From Legionella beliardensis (GTDB taxonomy: Bacteria; Pseudomonadota; Gammaproteobacteria; Legionellales; Legionellaceae), in the NCBI RefSeq assembly GCF_900452395.1, contig NZ_UGNV01000001.1:1947501-2011500 (forward strand): a stretch of 64,000 nucleotides of DNA, in the 5' to 3' direction. Positions 25,227 to 34,698 of this stretch are shown here, one piece after another (positions within the stretch are counted from its first letter, which is position 1; every line of letters begins with the position of its first letter). Position numbers and translations under genes: made by a program. A model generated the notes under the pieces. It saw nothing but the letters and a program-made list of their open reading frames with translations. It made no database searches and was not told the origin of the DNA.

Positions 25227-25469
25227 TTGGTAATTTTAATATTAAATCAGGAATATGAAGCCTTTCTCTTTGGCAACTATGTGATGGAAACGCTAACAAA
25301 CGGTGTTATCAAAACTAAAGACATGGGTACGTTGGCTAGTCAGTATCTCACGGGTATAGATTTAAGACTGGATTTACCAAAATTAGCCCGAGAGACTAAC
25401 CCTCAAAACCTTCTCAATGTATTTAATGAATTAGAAAAAACACAATACGAAGAAAGGTCTAGAGGATAA
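25227..25469 (+). pseudogene. C-terminal fragment of an unknown gene
   Basis: An 80-codon frame that opens only at a TTG. EAFLFGNYVMETLTNGVIKT and LARETNPQNLLNVFNELEK look like real protein, with a charged end. There is no ribosome binding site, and repeat copy 2 lies directly upstream, so the 5' part was probably removed by the rearrangement that placed the repeat here. No family is recognised. Confidence 0.4.
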
Positions 25470-25548
25470 TGTCATACTTATTCAACATTGCTCACTGCAT
25501 ATACCTGCCTACATCAAGCCGTTTAGCTATACTTCACGTAAAGTGTAG

Positions 25549-27048
25549 CTATAGGTAATCAGAAAGCACTTGCATAGCATAAGAATCTGATTTAACCCGT
25601 AGGTTATAATCACCCCAACCATGACCTGAGGACCAAATTGTCCAACCAGCAAACCCATAACTCTTACCTTTACTCGCGTTTTGTTGCAAGTACTGCATAA
25701 ATTGGTTAAGAGCAACAGAGCAACTTGCTGAATCTTTACCAACACCAAATTCAGTGACTATTGCTTTAAGCTGATTATTCTTTAAAAATTCAATAAATGG
25801 GTTTAAGTTAAATCCCTGTGGGCCTTGAGAAGTTAAATCTGTTAAGCATTGGTCATGCGTACCACTGTAATCAGCATCAAAATACTGATGCACATTAATT
25901 AAAATTTTAGATAAGTCTGTTATGCCAGATTTAATAAAATTCTCTCGTGTAAATAAAGTTGCATTAGCATAGACTTGATTATTATCACCAACCCATTCGT
26001 CGCTCCAAGAATGTAAACCAGACCAATTATTACCTTCAATTAAAATGTAACCTGTGTATTGATTGTTACGCAACATTTTAATGAGAGAGGCTTGGATAGT
26101 GAAGACTTTATCATTAGGGACTTTTACTGGCTCATTCATTAAATCTAAAAGTATATAATCTTTGTTGATCTCTGAATCATTCTGAATTAATTTAATAAGC
26201 TGACTCCAAACTGACTTATAAGCTTCTTCATTATCAATTAAAGTACCATCGGGACAATTGCCACTAGGGCCGCATCCAGAGTATTGCTCACCAAATTTAG
26301 AATAACGCATGTAAGCATGTAAATCGACAATGGTGTGAACTTTTGCTTTGGTTAAAGTTTGCAGTAATGGTTTTATGTAATTATTGTAATAATCTAAGTT
26401 TGAGCTGCCCTTGCCAGGCCCATCGAGTTGCAAATATCCCCAACTTAAAGGTACTCTTACCGTGTTCATACCTGCCTGAATAAATGCTTCAGTTTCTTTT
26501 AAGTCAGAATATTGAGAGTCAGTGTCTTCTTGCGATAGATTAGGAATAACAGTAGGGTCAATCACCTTCCCAAATTCAAGCCCAGATAGGTTAATTCCTG
26601 CTAATTCCCAATAATTGGCAGCTTTCGCACTTCTAAGTTCCTTATTAATCTTAATAGGCGTATAAACTATCCTTCCTCCTACCTGTCCTTGCGCATTGAT
26701 ATTGGGATTAGCATAACTAATATGGATCCCATCAGGAGGGGTATATTTTGTTATAGAGTTATTGCCGTTACTGCTAATATTAATACCAACATAACCAAGG
26801 TAAGTATTATTATTGCCACAACCATCAAACCTTAATGTAGCTCCCGCATAAGAAAGATTGCCTGATGCTTTATTAGCGTCTCCTGATTGCCCTGGAGCTA
26901 AGGATAGAGTTAAATTACCTAACTTATTTTGGATACAAATCCAAGGCCTAATTTTTCCTTGTGGGCCAACGCCTTCTATTTGATTGGTCATATTAGCTGC
27001 GAGAGCTAAGCTGGGTAAAAAAAGAAAAGATGTAAAAATTTTCACCAT
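25549..27048 (-). CDS. Secreted GH5 endoglucanase
   Basis: A 499-residue protein with a signal peptide (residues 1-17, ending LALA). A ~130-residue beta-rich N-terminal part is followed by the GH5 barrel. DLMNEP at about residues 302-307 contains the acid/base Glu306. NVHQYFD holds the conserved His387/Tyr389 region. VTEFGV carries the nucleophile Glu433. RVPLSW and DLHAYMRYS are further GH5 blocks. It is expected to cleave beta-1,4-glucan outside the cell. L. pneumophila secretes a GH5 cellulase through its type II system, which would suit this one. Several Cys suggest disulphides. It is a single gene, divergent from the LuxR regulator. Confidence 0.9.
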   Translation of the reverse strand: MVKIFTSFLFLPSLALAANMTNQIEGVGPQGKIRPWICIQNKLGNLTLSLAPGQSGDANKASGNLSYAGATLRFDGCGNNNTYLGYVGINISSNGNNSITKYTPPDGIHISYANPNINAQGQVGGRIVYTPIKINKELRSAKAANYWELAGINLSGLEFGKVIDPTVIPNLSQEDTDSQYSDLKETEAFIQAGMNTVRVPLSWGYLQLDGPGKGSSNLDYYNNYIKPLLQTLTKAKVHTIVDLHAYMRYSKFGEQYSGCGPSGNCPDGTLIDNEEAYKSVWSQLIKLIQNDSEINKDYILLDLMNEPVKVPNDKVFTIQASLIKMLRNNQYTGYILIEGNNWSGLHSWSDEWVGDNNQVYANATLFTRENFIKSGITDLSKILINVHQYFDADYSGTHDQCLTDLTSQGPQGFNLNPFIEFLKNNQLKAIVTEFGVGKDSASCSVALNQFMQYLQQNASKGKSYGFAGWTIWSSGHGWGDYNLRVKSDSYAMQVLSDYL

Positions 27049-27137
27049 AATGGCATCCTCGACAATTATTTATTGTATAATATTTAATCGCAGTGACATT
27101 GAAAAGCTGTCATTTATAGCAGGTTTATAGGAAAATT

Positions 27138-27848
27138 ATGCATAAAATGAATAATTTATTGGCAGGAGCTAAAACAAATGAGGAATTATCAGAACATCTT
27201 GGTAGATACTTTGCTGAACAAGGTATTAAAAGTTTAGCCGTTACTTATTATCAACAGCATACTAAAACAGGTAATCGTTTAATTTATGATTGGGTTACGC
27301 CAGAATTAAGTGCATGGCACAATTATTATATTGAACAACAGTATGCAGATATCGATCGTACCTTAGAATCATCTGAACATGCCACGTTACCTATTTTTTG
27401 GGATGTTAATGAACAATTGCGACTCGCAAAAAATAGACGTGAAAAGAGAATGCGGGAAGAATCTATTCAATTTGGTATTGATAAAGGTTTATGTATTCCT
27501 ATATATGGTCCTAAAGGTGACTTTATCATCTTAGTTTTGCATCAGCGCAAAGACGAGGATGGATTAACTAATTGGCATAATAAGCAATATATTTGGTTAG
27601 CTGTCGCCTATATTTACCTGCATTTTTTAAGGTCTCTTCTCCCAGAACAAGTGTGTCTAGCTGCTTTAACAAAAAGAGAAAGGCAATGCCTAATTTTAAC
27701 TGCCGAGGGCTTTAGAGTTCATTTGATTGCCAAACAGCTTCATATTTCTGAACGAACAGTTAATTTTCATCTTCATAATGCCAATAAAAAATTAGGTGCT
27801 AAAAATAAATATTTGGCTGTACTTCATTTGAAAAATATCAAGTTATAA
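27138..27848 (+). CDS. LuxR-family transcriptional regulator with autoinducer-binding-type N-terminus
   Basis: A 236-residue protein. The N-terminal ~160 residues follow the LuxR sensor layout: WHNYYIEQQYADIDRTLESS contains the W/Y/D ligand-contact region, and GLCIPIYGPKGDFIIL is the typical following block. Residues about 172-235 form the LuxR HTH: LTKRERQCLILTAEGFRVHL followed by AKQLHISERTVNFHLHNANK. No luxI-type synthase is nearby, so it is an orphan receptor. The start codon is preceded by aggaaaatt. It is divergently arranged with the cellulase gene 90 bp away and could regulate it. Confidence 0.9.
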   Translation: MHKMNNLLAGAKTNEELSEHLGRYFAEQGIKSLAVTYYQQHTKTGNRLIYDWVTPELSAWHNYYIEQQYADIDRTLESSEHATLPIFWDVNEQLRLAKNRREKRMREESIQFGIDKGLCIPIYGPKGDFIILVLHQRKDEDGLTNWHNKQYIWLAVAYIYLHFLRSLLPEQVCLAALTKRERQCLILTAEGFRVHLIAKQLHISERTVNFHLHNANKKLGAKNKYLAVLHLKNIKL

Positions 27849-27954
27849 AGAGTAAAAAAGCGAGCTTTACTTTTTCTTTACTTCCTATGTGACTCGCCTT
27901 TAGCTTTAAACCTAACTTTAACAAGGCCTTTAAAGTTAATACTACGTTTGCAAA

Positions 27955-29061
27955 TTAACTTATTACACAATTACTAGAGTTAGTCTTGCTCTCTTTAGCC
28001 TTATTAAAATCTTGTGCCTGCTTAATATGGGCCTTAATGATGTCATCTAAGTGTTTTTGATAATCTTTAAACTCATTGTCATTTCTAGGCCAGGGCAAAC
28101 GACTTACTAAATCTTTCGCTTTTTGGTAATAAAGATTAGCCTCGACTCCTTGTACATTGATATAACAAAATAGCTCTTCAGGGAGCTGTTTACATACTTT
28201 TGCAATTTGCTCTCCTTGTTTATTTTTTACCTCAACCTGCGACACGTGTTGAGTATCCAAATGAAAGAAGCGATAAATCCGATTAGTTTGCGGCGTATAG
28301 AGAAGCCTGGCTAGTTGTTTGTCCTGAAGGCGCATAATCCCATCGGACCAACTTTTGGTGATAACTTTACTTTTTAACTCATTAGGTAATAAGGCAATTA
28401 TTCGTGTCACGTCAGCTTCAGCAGCACTATCAATTATAATATAGTTTAAATTAGCACAGCCCTGAAATGCATTAGAAGCAATAGATGTCACACCGGCAGG
28501 AAGCATAATTATTTCTAATTGACTACACCCTGAAAAGGTCTGCTCACCAATTGATGTAATGCCTGCAGGAAGCGTTATCCTTTGTAAGCAACTACAATCA
28601 CTAAATGCTCGATCACCTATAATATGAACCCCAGCAGGAAGGGTTATCGCTTGTAAGCTGGCACATCCTTCAAAGGCTGAAATACCAATTACTGTGACAC
28701 CACTTGGAATTATTATGCTTTGTAAGCTGGTACAATTGTAAAATACTCCAACATCAATGGTTGTCAGGCCAGGAGGAAGTGTGAGCATTTGTAAGCTAGT
28801 ACATCCAAGAAATGCCGCACGCTCTATAGAAGTGATACTCTCAGGAAGCACTATTGTTGTTAAATTGATACATTGGTTAAATGCTGACTTACCTATAAAC
28901 GTGACACCAGCGGGGGGAAACATTACCTTTTTCAAACCGCTAGAATGAATAAATGCTTGCTTACCAATCCGTGTGACGCCAGAGGGAATCTGATAAGAGC
29001 CGTCAATCATATCGCTTTCATTTACTTCAAGAAGTGTCTGACTATCATCACTTAATTGCAT
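27955..29061 (-). CDS. LRR_5 (BspA-type) leucine-rich repeat protein, largest of three paralogues
   Basis: A 368-residue protein with eight regular 23-residue repeats at residues about 27-215, of the form AFxGCxSLQxITLPxGVTxI. Then comes the linker YIIIDSAAEADVTRIIALLP and the C-terminal region IYRFFHLDTQ (about residue 266), YYQKAKDL and a final helix QAQDFNKAKE. The linker and C-terminal region are shared with 3482-4351 and 7233-8168. The repeats are the most regular of the three, so this may be the parental or most recently expanded copy. There is no signal peptide. A host-protein-binding effector is a plausible role. Confidence 0.78.
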   Translation of the reverse strand: MQLSDDSQTLLEVNESDMIDGSYQIPSGVTRIGKQAFIHSSGLKKVMFPPAGVTFIGKSAFNQCINLTTIVLPESITSIERAAFLGCTSLQMLTLPPGLTTIDVGVFYNCTSLQSIIIPSGVTVIGISAFEGCASLQAITLPAGVHIIGDRAFSDCSCLQRITLPAGITSIGEQTFSGCSQLEIIMLPAGVTSIASNAFQGCANLNYIIIDSAAEADVTRIIALLPNELKSKVITKSWSDGIMRLQDKQLARLLYTPQTNRIYRFFHLDTQHVSQVEVKNKQGEQIAKVCKQLPEELFCYINVQGVEANLYYQKAKDLVSRLPWPRNDNEFKDYQKHLDDIIKAHIKQAQDFNKAKESKTNSSNCVIS

Positions 29062-29393
29062 TAGGGCTTATCTTATGACTGGATTTAAATACTTGCTTCC
29101 TAAGTTTAACGATGCTTAATTTAAATTGGCGTGAAAAAGACTAGTGAAAATTAGCCAAAAAAGCAGTTAAATTATCAAGTAGATTATAAAGGTCACATAT
29201 TATACTTTGGAAAACACATTGGTCAACGAAGACAATATTTCTAGGATTTAATTAATACCTCGCTTTTCCTAGACTAATAGCGAGAAAGCGTGCTGAAGAA
29301 ATGTGCAGTACGCCACACAACAATTAAAGCCGCCTTAGCTTGCTCTTAAATTTTAATTTAAAAAAATGACCCTTTTAAATAAATGCTATTAAC
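29062..29393. other. Gene-free stretch
   Basis: A 332-bp AT-rich spacer between the LRR gene and a pseudogene on the same strand. No ORF, repeat or terminator could be supported, except a possible degenerate tttaaaaaaatgaccctttt repeat near 29360 of the CGACC-loop hairpin family. Confidence 0.3.
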
Positions 29394-29840
29394 TTATGAT
29401 TGGCTTTGTAATCGTTGCTTAATATCATCAACCAAACTGTCTTGATTAGAATCAATAGATAAAACAGGCTTTCCTTCAGCAAAATCTAATGTATTTAAAT
29501 CAAGCCAGATAATATATTGTGGCCCATGATAAATCACCTTTTTATCATTAATAAACTCAATCACCGCAGCATCCCCTGAAGAATCTTGAATATTAAGATG
29601 TAGAGGCCATTTTTGATTAGAAAACAACCGTTTCTCTAATTTGGAATTTATCTGTAGCTGCTACCACTTCATTAACTGTTTTATAATTATCAAGTATATA
29701 TTGTGCCCATAACGTATTTGATATAGCAGGGCGTGTGTTATCTCTCGTTTCATAAGCAGAGCCTGTTAAGTATAAAAGATGAGCAACCAAACCATGTTCA
29801 TTTATACCATCAGACGCTGCTGCTGAGTTAAATTCACTTG
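29394..29840 (-). pseudogene. Choloylglycine-hydrolase-like (Ntn amidase) gene fragment, frameshifted
   Basis: The minus-strand frame from about 29840 reads FNSAAASDGINEHGLVAHLL, then NTLWAQYILDNYKTVNEVVA, which are typical blocks of linear-amide C-N hydrolases. Near 29625 the frame shifts. The 77-codon ORF at 29394-29627 then continues with WPLHLNIQDSSGDAAVIEFI and VIYHGPQY, the next conserved blocks. The N-terminal catalytic Cys region and the end of the protein are missing. It is a decayed enzyme with no remaining activity. Confidence 0.75.
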
Positions 29841-29986
29841 ATTACCATTATATAAGCTAACTTCATTTAATGAGAAACTTAAATCTATTAGCCTGTTCTT
29901 AAAAACTAACGCCATCACTATTTAGAATGATAGGATAGTTTATTACATCGAGATAGAATTATTAAAACTATAAATCAGGAGTAATA

Positions 29987-31189
29987 ATCAATTACTTTAT
30001 TGTATTCATTCATGGAATGAGTTCATCTATTCCTTTTGCGCTTGTCACAACAACGTTGCAAAGTTGGTATATTGCCACAGGCTTATCTTTAGCAACCTTA
30101 GGATGGCTTGCGTTAATAGCACAAGCTTATCTCTTTAAGTTTTTATGGGCAAATTACTGTGATACCTATCTTGTATTTGGCCATCAACTGAGAAAAAGCT
30201 GGATCATTAGTATGCAGCTCATCATTATATTTTTAACTATAATAATGTCGTTTCTTTCTCCGAATAAGAACACAACATGGTTAGGATTAGTTGCAGCCTT
30301 TATTGCCCTATTTTCAGCAACACAAGATTTAAGTATTGATGCTTATCGTAGTGAATTGATTGCACAAGAAAGACAGCAAGAAAAATTAATCGGTATTTTC
30401 TATATTGTAGGCTTTCGCATAGGTTATTTATTTGCAGGCGCAGGAGGATTAATAATCGCACAATTTTATGGTTGGCAAATGGCTTACCAATTGATGGCAG
30501 GTATTGTAATAATAATTTGCCTAATAACATTTACAAATCCTGAAAAGCCATATGTCCGCCCAATAGATAATTTTTCAAAGTTTAAAGCCATAAAGTTTTT
30601 ATGGTCAAAAAATAAAAGTGGTTTATTTCTGAGTTTTATTTTCTTTTTTGAGTTTGGCGATAGCCTAATTAATTCAATTTACCCGGCTTACTTGTATCAA
30701 ATAAAAAAATATGATTTAGCACAAATTGCTCTTTTAATAAAAGCAACTAATATTATGGCATTAAGTATCAGCCCCTTACTAGCTCTCTTTTTATTGCGTT
30801 TCTCTTTCTTTAAGGCCATTTCATTAGGCCTTCTTGGTGAAGCAATTTGCTTAGTATTATTGCCCGTATTAAGTGACACTATCTCGCATTTATTTTGGTT
30901 ACAATTAATTTTAGGTTTATTTGAAGGTTTGCTGGGTGTTTTAATTATTCTACTTTATACTCATTTAGCTCAGGGCCGATTACGCGCATTTAATTATGCA
31001 TTTATTGCAGCTATAGGTGGCGTTAAATCTTTACTAACACCCACACTAGGTATAGTAATTATCCACTATTTTTCTTGGCAGACACTATTTTGTATGGGAG
31101 CAATTCTGACGCTTCCTAGTTATCTAATGAGTAGGTATTTAATCAAAAAAACAAATGATAATTACTTTAATCAACCTCAAGTTATTTAA
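29987..31189 (+). CDS. AmpG-like MFS transporter
   Basis: A membrane protein with about 12 transmembrane segments. The first ATG is 30017, but the open frame upstream reads NYFIVFIHG, the usual start of AmpG proteins before SGxPFAL. A ribosome binding site (ggag, 29979-29982) lies correctly spaced for a codon at 29987, which is ATC. The real start may thus be a mutated or non-standard codon. AmpG carries anhydro-muropeptides from periplasm to cytoplasm for cell-wall recycling. Conserved blocks include DLSIDAYRSEL (about residue 100). Total length of about 390-400 residues is slightly short for AmpG and normal for AmpG-like MFS paralogues. Confidence 0.75.
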   Translation: MNYFIVFIHGMSSSIPFALVTTTLQSWYIATGLSLATLGWLALIAQAYLFKFLWANYCDTYLVFGHQLRKSWIISMQLIIIFLTIIMSFLSPNKNTTWLGLVAAFIALFSATQDLSIDAYRSELIAQERQQEKLIGIFYIVGFRIGYLFAGAGGLIIAQFYGWQMAYQLMAGIVIIICLITFTNPEKPYVRPIDNFSKFKAIKFLWSKNKSGLFLSFIFFFEFGDSLINSIYPAYLYQIKKYDLAQIALLIKATNIMALSISPLLALFLLRFSFFKAISLGLLGEAICLVLLPVLSDTISHLFWLQLILGLFEGLLGVLIILLYTHLAQGRLRAFNYAFIAAIGGVKSLLTPTLGIVIIHYFSWQTLFCMGAILTLPSYLMSRYLIKKTNDNYFNQPQVI

Positions 31190-31341
31190 CTAAATAAATC
31201 ATGTTAAGCACCTATAAATATTGCTAATAAAATGAATAAGTAGCAATAAGTATTTTCATTAACGCAATAATATACCTGACACAATTGAGAATATAAATCT
31301 TATTTTGAACCGTTTAAAATTTTATTAACTGATTTACTAAG

Positions 31342-31374
31342 ATTGGTATTAAGCATAAATGGCTTAATACCAAT
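31342..31374. terminator. Bidirectional terminator
   Basis: A perfect 13-bp stem, ATTGGTATTAAGC with GCTTAATACCAAT, encloses a 7-nt loop (ATAAATG) and has A/T tracts outside. It lies between the converging transporter gene and the small membrane-protein gene. Confidence 0.8.
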
Positions 31375-31417
31375 TATTTTAAATAAAGGAAATACCTTAG
31401 CTTACTTCTATCTGATT

Positions 31418-31591
31418 TTAATCGTGCATCATGCCTTTTAAGGCAAAATAAATAACAACACCAAAAACCATCGATTGCAAAGGATGACTTTGCACATAGT
31501 CAAGCCAGTCTTTTCCTGATTTTTTCAGCTCTTTTTTGCCTTGCTCTGCCATCTCATTCATATTATCTGACATTCCTTTGTTTCTCATCAT
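31418..31591 (-). CDS. Small ElaB/YqjD (DUF883)-like membrane-anchored protein
   Basis: A 57-residue protein with an excellent ribosome binding site (aaaggagagct) before tandem ATGs at 31591. The N-terminal part is charged and helical (MNEMAEQGKKELKKSGKDWL). The C-terminal part is YVQSHPLQSMVFGVVIYFAL, an inner-membrane anchor. A charged helix followed by a short anchor preceded by HP resembles ElaB/YqjD ribosome-associated tail-anchored proteins, although this is shorter than usual. Function is uncertain. Confidence 0.7.
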   Translation of the reverse strand: MMRNKGMSDNMNEMAEQGKKELKKSGKDWLDYVQSHPLQSMVFGVVIYFALKGMMHD

Positions 31592-31870
31592 AGCTCTCCT
31601 TTATTTATCATTATCAAATAATTAATTTTTTAATATCAACTAAAAAATTAAACATGGCTATAAAAGATTTATCGCTAAGACCTCAATTGTCGATAAACAA
31701 ATATCTTTTTTGACCATACTAGCCTGTTATTTTGTATCGTCCGTTTTTATTAAAGCTTTACCTAGAAAAATTAGTGCATGTAATAGAGGCCATTAATTAA
31801 TTTAAAGTCACCACTTAAGGCAACTTTTATTTTGAGCAAATCACTTAATGACTTAATCTAGTTTGAAAAT

Positions 31871-32040
31871 TTATAAATTAGGTAAAGTGTATATAAGGCT
31901 GATAAGCCCACCAGACAATACAATACGTGAAAAAACACTCATTGGCCCGAAAAGGAAAGCGACTAAATCAAAGCCAGCTAGCATCAGGAAAATGAAATTA
32001 ACATGACAATGCGTTCTTGCTTCAACGCTAAAAGAGATAC
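31871..32040 (-). pseudogene. Possible DUF378-like small membrane protein
   Basis: The frame reads FIFLMLAGFDLVAFLFGPMS, then VFSRIVLSGGLISLIYTL, and a stop at 31871. The pattern FDLVAxLFGxMSxxSRIVxxxxGLxxLY fits the DUF378 family of two-helix membrane proteins. No ATG starts the conserved N-terminal helix in this frame; the first in-frame ATG (31984) would lose half of it. It is probably a start-damaged or frameshifted copy. Confidence 0.45.
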
Positions 32041-32067
32041 CATAGAAATCCCTACATCCCTACATCC

Positions 32068-33246
32068 CTACTTATTTAACTTATAAAAAATAATGAGTTT
32101 TTTCAGCGAAAAAAACTTGCCGCCCCAATATATCCCTTGCCTTAAAATACATAAACTGACAGAGCGAACACCTATATATAACGTGATTAGAGCAGCTAGT
32201 GGATAGCTGAATGCGTAAATTTTTGACACCTTCAAATGATGACAACTTAGCATGATAGCAAAAACTATATTAATAATTGCTATGCTACTTAATAGAAAAA
32301 TTAAACTATTAAAAAGTGTTAAGCTAACTAATGGCAAGAAAATAAAAGTCAGAAAACTCAGTAATGCTATGGCTGATTTTATGAGGCTAAAATCAAAGAA
32401 GGCAAAAATATTTTTTTCAAACCCAATTTGACACGCCCTAATAGTTTCATACCAAGGAAGGCTTAATAAACCCTCTGAATTTGCGATACCTTGTTTAATG
32501 GAATATTGTTTAACAAGGCGTGCTAAGCCAACATCATCAATCGGATTGAGGGCTAAAGATTTTACCCCACCTATCAAGTTAAGTGTCTCTCGACTCACAC
32601 AATTAAAGGCCCCTATCCCTACTGCATCTTTAGGATTGGTACTTTTAACTCGCCAAGGCATCATAGCAAGGAACATGATATAGAGTAAAAAGGGTATAAA
32701 TAATTTCATACTAAAATGTGTTACTTCAATTTTTGGTGATAATGTTAAATGCCCAAGCTTTTCAGCCAGCATATAATCTATGGCTTTACTAAGAATGGAC
32801 GGTTTAAAATTTACATCGGCATCAGTAAACACAATGTAATCGCCTGTCGCATGCTTTAAACCTTGATGTAAGGCATGGGGCTTGCCTAACCAGTTGATGG
32901 GTAAAGTTTCTACCTTTATCAATTTTAAACGTGGATTTTTGTTAGCTAGTTGACTTACTATTTCATAACTTAAATCGGTAGAGCGGTCATCAACGGCAAT
33001 AATCTCATAGTTAGCATAATCTAATAAACACAAAGACATCATAGCGCCCTTTAAATTTTGTTGTTCATTGTGAAAAGGAACAATAATAGATACTTTGGGC
33101 CATAGACGACTATGATTAATACATCGCTTTTCTAAGCCCGCTATTGACCGAAAAAGGTAAATAAGACGAAATAAACTGCCTATACTGGCTATTGCCACAA
33201 TAAACAAGACTGGTAATAAAAGCCAATAAAAGGATAAGGTTATCAT
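32068..33246 (-). CDS. Family 2 glycosyltransferase, membrane-associated
   Basis: A 392-residue protein. An N-terminal transmembrane helix (residues 5-25) precedes a GT-A domain: KVSIIVPFHNEQQNLKGAM, then AVDDRSTD and DYIVFTDADVNF, which supply the nucleotide- and metal-binding acidic residues. NPIDDVGLARLVKQ provides the ED-like site, and QGIYWGGKFF lies near the end. Three to four C-terminal helices follow. The layout is that of HpnB/CrtQ-like membrane glycosyltransferases. The acceptor is unknown. The gene follows the UDG gene with no gap (start 33246, stop 33247) and is probably in the same transcript. Confidence 0.82.
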   Translation of the reverse strand: MITLSFYWLLLPVLFIVAIASIGSLFRLIYLFRSIAGLEKRCINHSRLWPKVSIIVPFHNEQQNLKGAMMSLCLLDYANYEIIAVDDRSTDLSYEIVSQLANKNPRLKLIKVETLPINWLGKPHALHQGLKHATGDYIVFTDADVNFKPSILSKAIDYMLAEKLGHLTLSPKIEVTHFSMKLFIPFLLYIMFLAMMPWRVKSTNPKDAVGIGAFNCVSRETLNLIGGVKSLALNPIDDVGLARLVKQYSIKQGIANSEGLLSLPWYETIRACQIGFEKNIFAFFDFSLIKSAIALLSFLTFIFLPLVSLTLFNSLIFLLSSIAIINIVFAIMLSCHHLKVSKIYAFSYPLAALITLYIGVRSVSLCILRQGIYWGGKFFSLKKLIIFYKLNK

Positions 33247-34698
33247 TTAACAGCCGCTTTGATTATCGATTTGACTTAATTGATAAGCTTTACCAATATC
33301 TTGCATCATAGTCTTTAGCATATGGTCTTTTAATTGAAGATTAGATGTTCTTAAAATAGCAGATGGGTGATACGTTGCGCCTATTAAGTAGTTATCAACT
33401 GGCTTAAAACACCCACGCTCGTCTTTAATACGAAAAGCAGGGTTAATAAGTGCTTTTGCCGCGGTTAATCCTAAGCAAAGAACGACGTCAGGTTTAATCA
33501 GTTCAATCTCTGCTAATAACCAAGGTTTACACGCATGAATTTCTCTTATATTAGGCGAGTGATGAATACGTCGACCATTTTCCAATTTAAATTTGAAATG
33601 TTTAACCGTATTGGTTAGATAAACAGCTTCTATTTGTATTGTTAACTTTTTTAAAATATCCCTAAGTAATTGCCCAGCAGGCCCTATAAAAGGCACGCCT
33701 TTTCTATCTTCTTGGTCACCAGGTTGCTCGCCTACTATCATTAATTTAGCATGAATGAAGCCCGTTCCAAACACGGTTTGCGTTGCATTTTTATACAGTG
33801 GACAACCCCTACAAGCCTGCGCCTTGCCCTTAAACAGCTCTATTGACGCTGGTAATTGAGGAAAATATTGTTCAGCTGAGCTACTTATTCCTTCTTGGTG
33901 TTGCATCATCTGAGCTACTCGCCTAGGTGCTTCATTTAATAACGAAGGGATCACCTGTGTTTCAGGTAAATTATGCCAAAATCTAACAGGCATTTCTTTT
34001 TTCATTGCTTTAATTTTTACCCGTGCAGGATTAAAGGTCGCTTTATAATAAGTTTGCCATAATGTTTCTAAGCCATCTTTAGGATTAGTTAATAATATTT
34101 TTCCCGCTCCATACACAAGCTCTTTTCCATTCCAGGATACCGTTTCGTCTGGTGTTATAATAACCCAGTTCATGACGGCAAAACGCATTTGAAAAAAAGG
34201 AGCAACTAAATGGACAATCAAATGATCAGGCTTATACCACGCTAAAAAATAATCATTACCATTATCTTCAGTAAATTTACAAAAGCGTACAAAGGCTTTC
34301 ATTTTATGTGCATCACGAGTCACTGCTTTATGCATTCGCAATAAATCATACACCAGTGGATCGCTTGCAATATTCAACAAATAAGGTTCATCATGGGTCA
34401 AGCGCCATAATAAATCATAAAGTTTTCCCCATTTGTCGGCACTACGATGACAAGCAATAATTTTTGCTAAGGTTATAAATTTTTTTGAGATAAAAAATTG
34501 CTTATTAAATTGACCATTATCAGGCGTTAATGTTTTTTTATCAAAAAGTGTCGATTGACCGGTATTATCATCTTCCCAAAAAACAGAAGCAGGACATTGA
34601 TCATGTGCTAGTAGATAACGCGCACCTGAGCGCCATTGTTCAAAATTATTCGCTTTGATTGTAATCATTAAAATCAAACGCCAGTTGTTGAAATTCAT
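33247..34698 (-). CDS. DUF4130 - UdgX-type uracil-DNA glycosylase fusion
   Basis: A 483-codon frame; Met11 (34668), starting MITIKANNFEQWR, is the likely start. Residues about 11-255 form the DUF4130 domain. Residues about 280-470 are a uracil-DNA glycosylase of the UdgX/family-4 group: MIVGEQPGDQEDRKGVPFIG, the Cys-rich CRGCPLYKN for an iron-sulphur cluster, GRRIHHSPN, and HPSAILR. RRIH is the UdgX signature; its His forms a covalent bond to uracil-containing DNA in studied members. It overlaps the radical-SAM gene, which always accompanies it in such loci. A role in DNA repair or modification is likely. Confidence 0.88.
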   Translation of the reverse strand: MNFNNWRLILMITIKANNFEQWRSGARYLLAHDQCPASVFWEDDNTGQSTLFDKKTLTPDNGQFNKQFFISKKFITLAKIIACHRSADKWGKLYDLLWRLTHDEPYLLNIASDPLVYDLLRMHKAVTRDAHKMKAFVRFCKFTEDNGNDYFLAWYKPDHLIVHLVAPFFQMRFAVMNWVIITPDETVSWNGKELVYGAGKILLTNPKDGLETLWQTYYKATFNPARVKIKAMKKEMPVRFWHNLPETQVIPSLLNEAPRRVAQMMQHQEGISSSAEQYFPQLPASIELFKGKAQACRGCPLYKNATQTVFGTGFIHAKLMIVGEQPGDQEDRKGVPFIGPAGQLLRDILKKLTIQIEAVYLTNTVKHFKFKLENGRRIHHSPNIREIHACKPWLLAEIELIKPDVVLCLGLTAAKALINPAFRIKDERGCFKPVDNYLIGATYHPSAILRTSNLQLKDHMLKTMMQDIGKAYQLSQIDNQSGC

